DNA of 49,327 bases from NCBI GenBank assembly GCA_030637025.1, contig DAOVVV010000020.1, positions 1 through 49,327 on the forward strand, written 5' to 3'. A program made the position numbers and the translations under genes. This stretch comes from JAGLHV01 sp023143305 [NCBI: Clostridia bacterium] (GTDB taxonomy: Bacteria > CBDUZB01 > JAGLHV01). Below, in pieces: positions 1 to 15,000 of the stretch. The notes below the pieces were generated by a model that saw only the letters and a list, made by a program, of their open reading frames with translations, did not search any database and had not been told where the DNA came from. How positions within the stretch are numbered: position 1 is the first letter of the stretch; each line of letters opens with the position of its first letter.

Positions 1-3000
1 CCCTCTAAATCTTGTTTGATTATTGGTTCTTTTGGTGAAAAGGAAGTTGTTCGAATAACGGAATTTAGAGATTATATTGAATTAATTATTACAGGAAAAA
101 AAGAAAATGGTGATACTATTAGTTTTATTGCCAATATTACACCGGAATACCTCAATGAAAAAGTATTAGTTAATATTTTCGAGAAAATGAAGGAATTAGG
201 GGGATTATCGGACTTAAAAGTAGCAATAGCCGGTAAAAGAAACAGTATTAAAAAAATTAAAAAGATTTGGGAAACAAATAATTTTCCGGTTCCTGATAAT
301 AAGATTTTATTGACACATTCAACTACAAACGGAGAAGCTGTACTTTCATCTCTTATAATTATAGTTGTCAAAGACGATATTAGATTAATGCACAAAAAGG
401 GACGACATTTAGATTGGGATAGTCTTATAATAAAAGGAGTTCAGGATAGCCGGCAAGAAATAACGGAGAGAATAACAACAAAGAAAATACAAGATGTGAA
501 CGAATTGGATGAAACCAAAAATAAATTGTCAATCTTTTTGGAAAACATAGATAATCTTAATGAAAATCAAAGATTAATCTTGGAAGCAGCTATTAGTAAT
601 GGTTTTGTTTGTTTTAATACGGATAAACTTAGACTTAATCAAAGAATACTATCTATGGATATATCTACATTCAATAGGGCTATAAAAAAGCTTGAAAACT
701 TAGAATTGCTTACAATTCCGACCAAAGGACGTTATATTTTAAGCAATAAATTAATAAATGATTTGCGGGAATCTCAAATATTCAATGATGAAGTGTACAA
801 AAAATGGATGGATATTGTAAAGATGGAAGAGGTATTTAACGAATTTGTCTATCCTGAAGGGATAGGGGATAGAAGTAGTCGTAAGGAAGGGAATGTATTA
901 ACAAGTAAAGACAGGGAGGCAGTACTTGCAATTTTAAAAAGTTTTAAAAAGGATACTATTTATAACGTTTTTGGTGCAGAGGAATTAAGAAAAAAATACA
1001 GTTTTTTAAAAGATGAGTATACTAAAGACCGCTTTCAACATTTATTAATCATTCTGGAAAAAGCTGGAGTCTTTGATTGTCCTGTTTGGGGACGCTATTT
1101 GTTTAGTAAAGATTTTGTAGAGAAGCAGAAAGAAAAAGGACTTATAGATGATGTTTTTTATAATAAATATATGGTAATTTTAAAACGAGAGGAATTACTT
1201 AATCAATTTTATTATGAAAACAATATTGGGGAGAGAACCAAGGGAGAAAAATTAGCTAACCAGGATAGAGAATTTGCGATAACCCTTGTAAATATAGTAA
1301 ATGAATTAGAAGGACCTTTTAATTCAGAAAAATTGGTGGGTTTATTTATTGAAAAAGGTAAGAAATATGCTGATAAGAAAAGTATTAATATATTTCTGAG
1401 TAATTTGGTAAATGCAGGTCTTTTAGACAGGCCTGTGTCTAATAGGTATTTATTTAGCAAAAAATTTATTGGTCTGCTATTTAAGGAAGATTTTATTGAT
1501 AGAGATACAAGGAATAAGTGGAATAATTTGTTGGAGAGAGAAAAGAAATATAAAAGCTTAGGAAAAAACAGAAAAGATGGGTGGACGGGTTCAACATTAA
1601 GAGTTCTTGATGTTATCATTGATAAGGATTTAAAGCGGTTTACAAAGGAAGATATTTCGGAAGAAATTTCTGATATGCCGGTGAGGACAGTAAAGAAATC
1701 TTTAGGTATACTGAGCGGAATGGAAATTATTGAGTATCAAAAGGAGGGGGAGTACAGGGGGTATTATGCTGTTAGTCACATAATAGCAAATGTTAAAGAA
1801 ATGCCGATTAAACCTATAGAAATTATTGCAATGATTGAAAAAGAGGCTGATTTGGAAGAGGATTTTAAGGCAGCAAAAGACCTGTATGAGAGGGCCATCG
1901 AGGGGTATTCCCAGATTAAAGAAGACGGGTTAGCTATGGAATCAATCAAACGCTGTTCGAAAAAGATCGAAGATAAAGGGGTTGCTATTATTAAAAACGA
2001 ATTACCTGAAAATTCCACAGCCCTTATTTTATTCTTTATAATTCAGGGATTAAGCCGGGAGGATATCATAAACGATGGAAGGATTAGTCAAATTTCTTTG
2101 AGAAAAAATACCAAAATGCTTATTAACGATGAGTGGATAAAATATGAACAAAGTAAAAGAGTTCTGCCAACGAATAAAGCACTAGAGCTTATTTATGGTT
2201 CGGAGTTTATTTCAATTGTTCTTGAAAAATCACCTTATTCAGCTTTAGAAATTGAAAGAGCAAAAGAAATACTTAAAGAAAAAGATTATAAAATCAACGA
2301 AGATAATATTAAAAGGGCAATAATATTGTTTAGAGAAAATATCGATATTAAACCGATTTATATGAAAATTTCGGCAAAAACATTGCAGGAAAGGATAAAA
2401 GCAATAAATGCAGGAGAAGAGAAAGGAATAGATATTCCTAATTATTATATTACTTATCCCGCAGAAAATATATCCTTCATGATAGATAGTTATATAAAAA
2501 ATAATAAAGCTGCTAGTTTGCGTATTATCTACGAATCTCTTCCTTTAATAAAATCACCAAAAAATTTATTAAACTTATTAAGTGATTTTGTAAATTTACC
2601 GACTAGAGAGAAAAAAAGTATGATGGCTAAGAATAAATTATTAAATGCGTTTAAATTCTTTCCGGATGAAATAAAAAATAATTTTAAAAAAATAGAAACG
2701 GATGAGTATAGTAATAAAATAGTTGTAGAAGGATTTATTGAAACTATTTATAAATCTCCGAAACATTTTAAAATACTTATAATTTTAGATAAAGTAAAAC
2801 CTGTTTTAAAAGAAGAAGCAATCGAACAACTTAACGAAAAATCTGAAATTATAAAGGAAGTGTTTCTTGTAAATTTAGGAGAGAGGATATCTATAGAAGA
2901 TGCTTTATCCGGATTAGAAAGCAATCTATTCGATGCCTTTATTAAAAAGGATGATGGTGAAATTATATTAGTAACTGTTGCTGAAGACAGGTTAACAGAA

Positions 3001-6000
3001 GCTGTAAGTGATGAAAAAGGTGAAGTAGCATTATTATCTTATGCCGGTATATTGATATTGGTGTTAAGTATAGGGGTTTTATCTGTATTATCTCCTTTGT
3101 GGATTATGGGGATTTTGTTAATCGGTATTATTATGGGAGGTATGGCTATTTATCATAGTCCACCGTGGGGTAAATCAGGCAGAAAAAGAGCCTTTCCCAT
3201 TATTCAAAATCTGTTAATAACCCTTCTTGTATTAGCCCTGCTTCCCCGGAAAAAAATAAGCCCGCAGGTTTTAGACGATATTACTGCTTATAGTTCCCTT
3301 TTAGAAATATCAAATGTTGACTGGGATGTGCTTATAGGAACAGATAGATTTAAAGATGTTGTGCCGAGAGTATTATGTAGTTTAAGTTCGGATGTTCCGG
3401 CGATAAAATTTATTGCCGGCCAAAAAATAGAAGAATTAATGGATGATGAGAAACAAAGGAGTTTAGTATTGAGTATAGCCGGGGATTTGGATTTAGCCGG
3501 GGATCAGGGACTTCCCAACATTATTGAAATTATAAAAACCCTGGATAATTTGAAAAAGGAAATGGAAAAATCAGCTAAAGATTATCTTATTGCCCGAAGA
3601 GATGTTAAAATTATACCTGAGTCTGGGATGGGGTTACTTTTAGCAGCTGATGTTTTCATTCAGAAGGAAATAAGCAGTATTGCTGAGGCAGAGAGCAGAC
3701 AAATCCCTGTTAAGTATGTAGAAAACGAGGGCAAAAGAAAAAAAATAGCTATAAAATCATTTGTTAAAATAATCGGTAAACTTATTATTTCAAGCATAGG
3801 ATTTATTATTTTAATAAACTTATTTTCCCGATTTATAGAAGGATGGCTGTATATAGTAGCAGTCATACTAATAGGCATAATTGGAGGTAAATTTGTAGCG
3901 AAATGGGCTTTTAATCGTCCGTTAATGGAATGGAGACAAATAGTTAACGCCTTAAAACCGAAAGATTTAGAATTTCTTCTTGGGGATAAGAATGCCAAAT
4001 TTTATCTTAAAATAGAGTCTTTTGGTCAGGATTTAATTACTAAAACAGAAGTATTGGCAGAAAAGTTAAAAAAATTAGGGGTTGATGTAGAAATCTTAAG
4101 ATATGACGACAAAAAATATCTTTCTTTTTCCGAATACTGTAATAAGATTATAGTTGTAGAATTATTCAGGAGAAAAAAATCCATTTCTGATGGGTATAAA
4201 TTTAAAAAAAGTGATATAGCAGTTCGTTATTTTAAAGGCGAAATACCCGAAAAGATGCCTATGGAGATAATTCAATGCTATTTAGATGAATTTGAACAAA
4301 TAGTGGGTAATCTGGTTGAATACAAGAAAGAAGTCGTTGAGATTGAAAATATATTGTCGGGTGAATTTAATGACGAGGAATTAATTGTTTGTACCGATAA
4401 AATATTAAGGGAGATTTTTGATTATATAAGAAACCCGGAAGAAGATATTATACCTATTTCTGAAAGTAAAAAAAAGCTTGTGCAGGTTTTGGTAAAGAAT
4501 TGCAATTATAATGAAAAAGATGCCCGGAGATTAAGAGATGCATTGGTATCCAGTAAAACTTATTTGCAAATATTAAAGAGTAATAATGAAGAAAAAATAG
4601 ATATGATAACCGGTAATTTATTGGATATTCTTGCGTATTCAAAGAATACATTGGATAATATAGGAGTTAAGAAAGATCTTTTGTTTAATGTAGAGAGATT
4701 ATTTTTTAGCGCAATAGATATAGAACTGTTAAAGAGAGAGGGATATGATAATAAAGAAATAAGAAGTAATTTTTTTAGCGGAAATAGTACAGGCAACTTT
4801 GTGTATTTACCCAGGAGGGATGGAAAATATATTAATTTTACTTTTTTTATTCCCAAAAATTGGAGAAAGATATTTAATTTATCCGATGGAAGTAGGAAAG
4901 TAGTACAAGAAATTTATAATGGGGAAAAATTATACATTCCGATTACCGAAGATTCATGGAGAGAGTTGGGGAGGGAAATAGACCATGTTAATTCGCTATT
5001 TGAAAAATATTTAAGAGCAAGAGGAACTGTTTCGGGAGAGATTTTAGCTATATCTAAAAGACTAAGAATCCAACCCCAATATTCAGATGATTTAATTGAC
5101 AGAATTTGTGCTATGAGGGTGGTAAAGAAGGCTTTAGGGAGATTTCCGGGGGTTAAATTGAGTAATAAATTTATGGAAAGATTTATTGAAGAAATAAGAG
5201 TCCCTTCTTTTCCTACGGATTATAGAGAGCTGGAAGTTTTATTTTTATATTTTGTTAAGGAATATAAAGGCTGGGAAGAAAAGGGATTGGAACCGTTTGA
5301 GATAGAATCGATGCTGCTTGAAATTTCTGTAGATGAGGCAAAAATGTTAGAAAATACCGGTATGAATATGGAAGATATAAAAGTTTTAGTGATGAAAGAT
5401 AAGGCAAAAATCAGAAAGGAAATTGAAAACAAAAGTATAAGTAGTTCTATAGAAAAAAGTGAGAAATCTACAGTTAAGAAATTGTTTTCTGACATATTCA
5501 TTGTTCTTTTCTGGTATTTTGTTCACCTGTATGCTATTTTTTACATAGCTTCCTTCTTGAACATATCTATTAATAACCAAACGATAATATCTGCATTAAT
5601 ACTTGCATGTATAACGATGTATGTAGACTCAATAATATCAAAAAAACTTAATTCGGGGGAAACAAGGCAAGATCGAAAATTGAAAAAAAATATAAAAGCT
5701 TTAATTGAAAATAAAAAGAATCAAATTTATTTAACAACGGATTTTCCCGGGGACAGTAATGATGTAAAAGAGCTTATAAATAAACTAAATGAGGTTAATA
5801 AAAAAAATGTAGAGTTTTTAGCGCCCATGGAAAAAATTTCCGAGGTTATCGGTGATATAGAAATAATAAACTTAGTTCCTGAATTAGATATGACGTACTT
5901 TGATGATGGGGTGCATTCAGATTTTATTAATCAGGATGAAATAGGGGATTCCGAAAAAATGAAAAAGGAAGTAATTATTGTTTCTATGGAAACATTTCGG

Positions 6001-9000
6001 GAAATTGTGGAGGAAATAGAAAAGGATTATGAATCCGGCAAGGCAAAAAACCCAGTGGAAAAAGTATTAAGTATGTTATTAGCAATAATTATTTTAGGAA
6101 CATTAATGTCTCATGTGGGATTAAGATTTATCGGAAAGGCTGCAGCGGAGCCGGATGTTCTCAATACTGCTTTTACTTCAGGTGTATCCATTTCCGGGAT
6201 TGGTTTACTTCCTTTTATTATCGCAGGTTTGTTGGTAAGTATGATATTTCTAAAATGGATGATAAAAGCAATGGGTAAGAGGGCTGAACCAATGATGAGC
6301 AACTTAATTGAACGCCTTATCAAAAGAAGTCCGCTTTTAGTTCTTCCGATTTTAATGACAATGCCATCCAATGTTATCCTAGAACAAATCTACAGTAAGA
6401 GACCCGAAGTAAAAAGCGAAGGGGTAGCAAAAATATTAAAATATTTCTTAAAAGATAAAACAGAGAATGAAGGATGGGTAAGTTTTGCCGATATAAGTAA
6501 GGAAACAGGTCTTTCGGCTGATACATTTTATAATAGATTTTTAAGAGATTTAGGCCCATATATAGAAGCGGATAATTCCGGAGACAGAGTACTTTATAAA
6601 GTAAAAGAATCTTATAGAGAAACGTTAGAGAAAGCATTGGATGAATTTGAAGAAAGTATATCGTATTCTAAAGGAAAATTTACATGGGAAGAAGTAAAGA
6701 AAAAATTGGATAAATTATCGATATCCAGTCCGGAATTTGCAAAAGTGTTGAACGAAATTGCTGAGCGAAAAAGAGAATTTATAATAGAAGAATTAGTAAA
6801 AAAATTAGGGGTGTCAAAAAAATTTGTACAAAATGCGCTTAATGTTTTAGCGAAAGGAGAAATTATATTATACCGCGGAGTACCCTATGGAAGAAGATAT
6901 TATAAAATGAATCCTATAAAGTCGGAAAATTTAGAAGAGTCAAATCTTCCTAATTTAATTATAGATAAGATAACTAAATCTCCTTTTCAGTTTGTGTTAG
7001 GTGAAAAGAAAGTGGAAGAATTTAGTTCCGAGACAGTTAAAGAAAACATTAAAAATTTTAATCTTGAAAATCCGGCTCAATTTGTATTTTTAATGCGCAT
7101 AGTTGATTTTGAAGGTGAGAAATTCTTTGTAAAAAATTTGGGCATAGAAGATTTTACTTACCAATTAATTTCAGATACAATTAATGATTTATTAAATTTA
7201 AAAATTTTAGTTATTGATGATTATAAAAATAATGAAAAAATATTGATGTTTAATCCTGATGTGGAGGAAATAAAAGAAGAGTTTAAAGAAAGATTAGATG
7301 AATATTCAGGTTTGGCTGTTCCTTCAGATGAGATATTGGAAAATTTGGAAAATTTATCAATTACTTCGAAATTGAAAGCAAATATTCTAGCAGCAACTGC
7401 TTATAGTGACAGGCGGCATGATATTTCATTAGGAAATATTAATTTATGGTTTGGTAAAAAAGACAAAGCTTTTCTGAAAAAGTTAAACGATAAGGGAATA
7501 ATAGTATTGGTAGATAGTATTGGAAAAAACAAAATTTATATTTTAAATCCAAATAAAGAATTAGATGATTTTAGTGGAAAAATACTTAAATTTTTATCAA
7601 AACAAAAAATAAAACCGGATATAGATAAAAAAGTTGTTTATTCCAAATCGCAGAAATATTTTGAATTATATAAATATGGGGAAATAAATGATTTTGTAGA
7701 AGATTCAAGTTTTCCTGGTTATATATGGAAGAGGATGAATAACAGGGTTTTAGGAATTCTCATATTGGCTGATATGTTAAAAAAGCCTGTAGAGAAAGCG
7801 ACAAGAGATGATTTTAAAAATAACGGATTTAAGGGCCTTATTAAAGAACATTATAACAATTCTACTTCTACAGCAGTAGATGAATTTTATGCTCTATGTA
7901 AGAAATTTAACGTTGCTGTAGCAGAGGATAGTTATGATAGAGAGAATTATCAGAAATTAAGAGAAACTCTGGATAATATGTCTGATGAATATGGATCGGT
8001 TTCAAGAAATTATGTTTATGCGGAAGAAATTGAAAATAAAGCATATTTAGAAAAAAATCCCAGAAAAGCAATAAAGCTATATGAAAGGGCTATAGAAAAA
8101 TATTCCCAGTTTGGAGAGGGAGAACCTGGTTATGAATTAGCTCAAAAAGCCATAGAACGTTGTTTAAAAAAGATAGAAGATAGAATGATAGCTGTTGGTT
8201 TGCCTTATTATATCGCTGAAAAGATAGAGAAAGAAGCGGATTTGGAACAGGATTTTATGGTAGCAAGAGATTTGTATGAGGCTGCTATAAAGGAATATTC
8301 CCGGATTAAAAAGGGAAAACCTGGTTATGAATTAGCTCAAAAAGCTGTTGACCGTTGTTTAAAGAAGATAAAAGATAGAGGAATAGCTGCTGATTTACCT
8401 TATTATATCGCTGGAAAGATAGAGAAAGGAGCGGATTTAGAAGAGGATTTTATGGTAGCAAGGGATTTGTATAAGGCTGCTATAAAGGAATATTCCCGGA
8501 TTAAAAAGGGAGAACCTGATTATGAGTTAGCTCAAGAAGCCATTGAAAGTTGTTTAAAAAAGATAGAAGATAGAATGATAGCTGCTGATTTACCTTATTA
8601 TATCGCTGGAGAGATAGAGAAAGGAGCGGATTTGGAAGAGGATTTTATGGTAGCAAGAGATTTGTATAAGGCTGCTATAAAGGAATATTCCCGGATTAAA
8701 AAGGGAGAACCTGATTATAAATTAGCTCAAGAAGCCGTTGAAAGTTGTTTTAAAAAGATAGAAGATAGAGGGATTGCTATTGTTAAAAAGGAAGCTTCAT
8801 CTCTTATTTTGTCCTTGATAAGTCAAGGATTGCAACGGGAAGATATAATAAATAAGAAGCATAAGGGTATTATGATTACTAAATATGATTGGAATTGGTT
8901 AACCAAAGAGCTTTTAAAATATGGATTTATAAAATATGAACAGAATAGAAAATTTGTGCTAACCGAAAAAGCGTACAATCTATTAAATATTTCAATTACC

Positions 9001-12000
9001 GAAAAATTACCTTATACGGAAGCAGAAATTGAATCCGCAAAAAAAATACTTAAAGAAAACGAATTTGAAATAGATAGAATGTCCATTGAAAAAACAGTAA
9101 TATTGCTTAGAGAGAATATTGATATAAAGCCGGAGTATATAAAATTTTCATTGGAAACGTTGCAGGAAAAAATAAAAGCATTAAAGATAGGAAGAGAAAA
9201 AGGAATAGATGTTCCTGATTATGTGCTTAAATATCCGGCAGAAAATATAGCCACAGTGGTAGATACCTTTATAAAAAATGATGAAACTATAGCTTTTTCA
9301 ACTATTAATACCTCTTTAACTACAGCAAAATCAACAAAAAATTTATTAAAATTAATAGATGATTTTGTGAATTCGGTTGGTAAGGGCAAAAAAAATATAA
9401 TAGGTAATAAATTGTTAACTGCATTTAGATTGTTTCCGGATAAAATGAAAGAGAATTTTAAAGAAATTGAAACGAATAAATCGATTAATAAAAGCGTAAC
9501 AATAAAATTTATTGAAAGTCTTTATAAATATCCGAAATGTTTTGAAATACTTATTATTTTAGATGAAATAAAACCTATTTTAAAAGAAAAAGCAATTGAA
9601 CAACTTAACGAAAAACATGAAATTATAAAAGAATTATTTGTTATAAATTCAGGAAAATGGATTTCTATAGAAGATTCTTTATATGGGATAGAAAAAGATC
9701 GATTTGATTTATTTATACGAAATGATAACGGTGAAATTATATTATTAGAAAAGAAACCTGATAATAAAAAAGCCGAGCTTAAACAAAAACAAGGTGCTCA
9801 GGCACAAATTATGCCATTGAGTATATTAGTTGTTTTTCCGTTATTGATCTTTATTGCTGTGGTTGTTGTAGCATTCATTACACCTGTTGCAGCAACAGGA
9901 TTGGAATATAGCTCATTAATTAATTCGGTAATTTTTAATTCTTTACCCGCTGGTTTTATTTTTACTGTCCTGGGAGTGACGGGAATAATATGGTTTTATA
10001 TGTCCAAAAAAATAAATAAAGAGGATAAGCAATTTGATGGGATTGAAAAAGTTAATGAATTATTGCAAAAAAGAGCAGGTTATGACCAGGATGAATTAAA
10101 AACTATAGGCATTGATCCGGAATTATTTAAGATTATTTATGATTATAATTTTAATCAGAGATTTGATGTCCAATTTGCCGGCTTTGAAGAAATAAAAAAG
10201 GTAGGGGGCAAGACATGGTTTATAAACAGGGAAAATAAAACAATATTATTAAATACTAACTATGTAATGGAAAGCGAGTCGGCTTTTTATAATCATTTAA
10301 GAAAACTTCTCCTTCCCTGGGTGTTAGCTCATATCAATGGACACTTAATTAAATTCTCTTCCTATTTTGGCTTCCTTAGTAAACCTATCGCCTATCTGTC
10401 CTGGATAATATCTCCTGTTTCAAAATTGATAAAAAAGATTATTAATTGGTACAGATTAAAAGCATTTCCAATTAAAGTTGAAATCGGTTTTGGTAAAAAA
10501 GGCATATTTTTGTTAGAAAATGCAGATAGAAATAAGAGAGAAAGATGGAAAGGATTTGAGATGGGAGAGGATGGGATTAATAATGTAAGGGAGAAGATTA
10601 AAAAAGGGGGAATAAAAAATTTAGAAGTAGTTAAGGTAAAGAGACCGGAAACAGGTAACATTATGGGAGGAACAGAATATATAGAACTATCCAAATTGAA
10701 TTTAATTTCTGCACTTAAAGATAAACTTAAACCTAATTCAATAGCTGGATTTTATTTTAATTATCCTGTTCCTTTTATAAATGATAGAATTATTGATACC
10801 AAAGTAGCAGAGGAATTATATAAGTATCTTGTTGTAGGTGGTGAAGTTGTAGTTGTTACTGAGAAGGAATCTTATATAAAGGAAATACGAGAAGCGTTTT
10901 CGAGAATTCCAGGATTTGATAATTATTTCATAGAAAATGGTTATCAAGAAGGATCTCCTCATCGTTATTTTAAAGACAGCAAAGGGTGGGAATATTCTCC
11001 AAAACCAGAAAGTGAATATTGGGAATCTTGGGGTGATAATCGTTTTGGAAATGTTTATTATTTGAGATTTACAAAACGAGATATTCCTGATTTTAAAAAG
11101 ACAAAATTAATAGCTCAATTTAATAACGAGGAAGAAGTTTTTGAAAGGGTTAAAGAGTCGGATGAAAATACTCTTTGGATTGTCTCTGATTTCAATGGGT
11201 TAAGAGTAAAAAATATTCGCAGAGAAATAGATAATAAGGGATTAAAAAATATAGTGGTTTATACTGGGGCTCCATGGAGTGTGATTGATGAAATTAAACT
11301 AAATGATATTTCAGAAATATATTTGGATAATACTACTTCCATATTTGAAGATGAATATAGACTAGAAACTAGAACTTATTTAATAAAACCTGCTCTTGCT
11401 CAAACGATATCTGATTTGCTAATAACTGGTGGAAAAATAATTGTTAATGCTTTAGATAAAGAATATTCTGACCAAATCGAAAAAATCTTTTCGGAAATTG
11501 AAGATTTGAAAATAGAGACAGTTGTAGAAAAAGAAGGTAAATATTTTCTTAGTTATATAAAAATAAAGGAAGAATCAAAAAAAGTAAAAACTCCCAAATT
11601 TATTTCCGGGCTTGCATCATTATTTATGTTATTAGGCATTATACTCCCTCCGGAGAAAAAACAAGTTGAAAAAATTAAGCTGGATACATATTTGAAGAAT
11701 GCTTCCTCTGATAAATTAGAAATGCTGGAGTTGATTGCCCGAATAGCAGGAGGGTATAAGCGAGGGATGCTGTATCGAAATTCTTTATATAGTAAGGCTA
11801 GTGATTTTACGAGAGCAATAACTTTACTAGATGAGCTTATTCTTCTTGAGGTGTTAATCGTTCCCCATGGATCAAAGATGCAGTATAAATTTAATCCTGA
11901 GATGAAGGAATATTTTGCAGATAAGGTAAATCAGCTATTTTTTCAGGATAGAGTTGATAAGTTAATAAGAGAGACAGATATAGCTGAGCCGGAGAGTGTA

Positions 12001-15000
12001 TTTAGAGCGGTAATGGCGGTAATGGAGAAAGTTGAAAATGTAAAAAAAGTTTATAAAGCGTTAAATTATATTTTTGAAAATTATAAGTTTAAAAAGGGAG
12101 AAGGATTTAAAACAATTCTTATAAATAGAAAAACCGGAAAAGAGCTTTCATCTGCACAAATTCATTCTCTGATTTCACCGGAAAAAAACAATTATCCATT
12201 TAACAAATTAAGTGAAAATTCTCCACTAAGACAACTTTTAATGCATATTCTTAACAAAACAGGTATTTTAGGCGATTTAGGCGGTTTACCGGTACGAATG
12301 TCAGCATTGCCTGAAAGTGGAGATTATACCATTTCTGCGATCTCCCCGGACGGGGAACGAGGTGTAGACGAATGGGTAAAAAATAATTTTAGAGTAGAAG
12401 GGATATATGAACCCGGAAGGAATGTATTTGATAAATTAGTTCTCAAGAGGGTAGGGAATGAGGAAGGAACAACAGTTTATTCGCATAAATCATTGGATTT
12501 TGAAATAGTAGTTTTAAAGGGCAATCCTCAAAAAGTAGAAGAGATAAAAGAAAATTATAATTTAGCAAAAACAGAAATCACTTCTTTAATTCCTGCATTT
12601 AAATTAATTGAAAATCCGAAGATAATGATTGAAAAAGTAAATGGACAAGGATATGTAGAATACGATTTTGCAGTTGTACGGGAAAAAACTAAAACTTGCC
12701 GTAATATAAATGAGGCCAATTTTAAAGAACTTGTTGAATTGATTTTTAGTATGTGGAAAAAAAGAATCTTTTTCCCGGGGAAAATTTTTATTCAAAACTT
12801 CGGTATTAATAAAGAGGGAAGCATTGTTTTAAAGGATTTGGGGGTTGTAAAGCCGGATTCAATTTATAAAGATAATTTTATTTTATATTTGCGCGGTTTG
12901 GATGTAATTAATAATTTTAATCCATTGAACGCTTTTAGTAGAGATAAAAAATTAGTAAAAGAAAACATATTATCATGGATAAAGTGCTATTTAAGGTTAT
13001 TTATATATAATTCTTTCTTTGTAAAAATATGGGTTAAAATTGAAATAGAAAATGTAAAGGAATATTTAGATGATTTTTTAAAAAAGCATTCAATTAAAAA
13101 AGATGAAAAAGGCCGTTTAGGGAATTTATTATTTATTCCTGCCTCTTTAGCGTTTCTGATAAGTATAGCCGCATTTGTTATGGGATTTAGTACACCTACT
13201 GCCGTAACAGGATTACTATTTGGAGAGGTGTTTGAAATTTTTGGTTTGTTAACGATGATCACTTTGTTTGCCGGTAAAGTAGAGTTTATTCCTGGGGATT
13301 TAACCAAAACGAACTTATCCGATGATAAGGTGACTGTATTATTGGAAAATAAATATAATCTTGATAAAAACCAAAAATTGATTTTGAAGGCAGTTATCAG
13401 CAACGGTTTTGTTCGGTTTAATAGCGATATACTTAGACTTAACCAAAGAATATCATCTATGCCGGATAGTACTATGAATATGAAAATAAGACAGCTTAAG
13501 GAGATAGGATTGATAATGATACCGACAAAAGACCGTTATATTTTAAGCAGAAGCTTAATCGATGATTTGATAGAATTCCGATTAATATCTGATGAATTGT
13601 ACAAAGAATGGATAGATGTTGTAAATATAGAAGAGGTGTTTAACAAATTTGTCTATCCTGAAGGGATAAGGGATAAAAGTAATCGCATAGAAGGAGATCC
13701 ATTAACCGGTCAGGATAGGGATTTAATGCTTTTAATTTTAGAGCCTGTTAAAAAAAATGGTGTTTTTGGTCCGGAGGAATTAAGGAACAAATATAGTTTT
13801 TTAAAGAAAAAATATGATATATACCAATTTCAGCATATAATTAGTCTTTTGACGGAAAGCAACGTGTTGTATAGTTCCGTAAGGGCGCGTTATTTATTAA
13901 GCAGTGATTTCGTAGAAGCGTTGAATGAAAAAGGTCTTATAGATAAGGAGATTTATGATAAACATATAATAATTTTAAAACAGGAGAAATTGTTTAATCA
14001 GTTTTCCTATGAAAATGACCTTGGGCAGAAAACAAAAGGAAATAGATTAGCTGATGAAGACAGAAAATTTACAATAAGTCTCATGGAAGTAATCTCTGAG
14101 ATAGAGGGTCCCTTTGACTCAGAAAAACTGGTTGCATTATTTATCAAAAAAGGTAGTAAATATGCTGACAAAAAACCTTTGAATATATTGCTGAGTAATT
14201 TAGTAAATGCCGGTATTTTAGATAGGCCGGTGTCTAACAGGTATTTGTTTAGCAGAAAATTTATCAATTCCTTATTTGAGGCTAATTTTATTGATGAATT
14301 TATAAAAGACAAATGGGATAATTTATTGGTTCGGGAAAATGAATATAAAAGGTTAGGAAAAAATAGAGAAGAAGGATGGACGAGTTCTGTGTTAAAAGTT
14401 CTTGATGTTATTGTTAATAAAAATTTAGAGCAGTTTAAATTATCAGATATTTCAAAAGAATTGCCTGATATGCCAATGAGGACACTAAGAAAATCTTTGG
14501 GTGTACTTGGCGGGATGAAAATTATTAAATATGAACTTAATGTAGGTTATTCTGTTAATGAAATAATAGAAAATATTCAAAACAGGGTAATTGTTGTTGA
14601 AATGGAAAATAAAGCGGATTTGGAACAGGATTTTAGAGAAGGCGTGGAAAAAAATGAGAAGAAAGGAATTGAGCTGGTTAGAAAGAAAGTGCCAGGTTAT
14701 GATGAGAGTAAGGTCTTATTTTATCTGCTTGAGGGATTAACCCAAGAGGAAATAAAATTAAAAGGTTTTTCTTCAGCGGGCTTGATTAGAATAAATAAAG
14801 TGCTTACAGAAGCAGGATGGTTAAGAAGAGGTGAAAAGCGCATGTTAAAACCTACTGATGCTGCAAAGGAGCTTGTTGGTCAATCATCAGAAGATATTAT
14901 AGTGGGATCAGAGATAGAACAAATACTTATTAATATAGGATTAGTGACTACGAATGAAGACAATATTAAAAAAGTAGAAATATTATTAGAAAATAATTTA

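Noticed and set aside
16-18. TTG at 16 as the true start of the giant gene
   Set aside because: The frame is open to base 1, there is no ribosome site, and the codon lies inside a domain repeated in full at the C-terminus.
8041-8790. CRISPR array or satellite DNA
   Set aside because: The period is 195 bp, in frame, and the units encode a continuous helical repeat without spacers.
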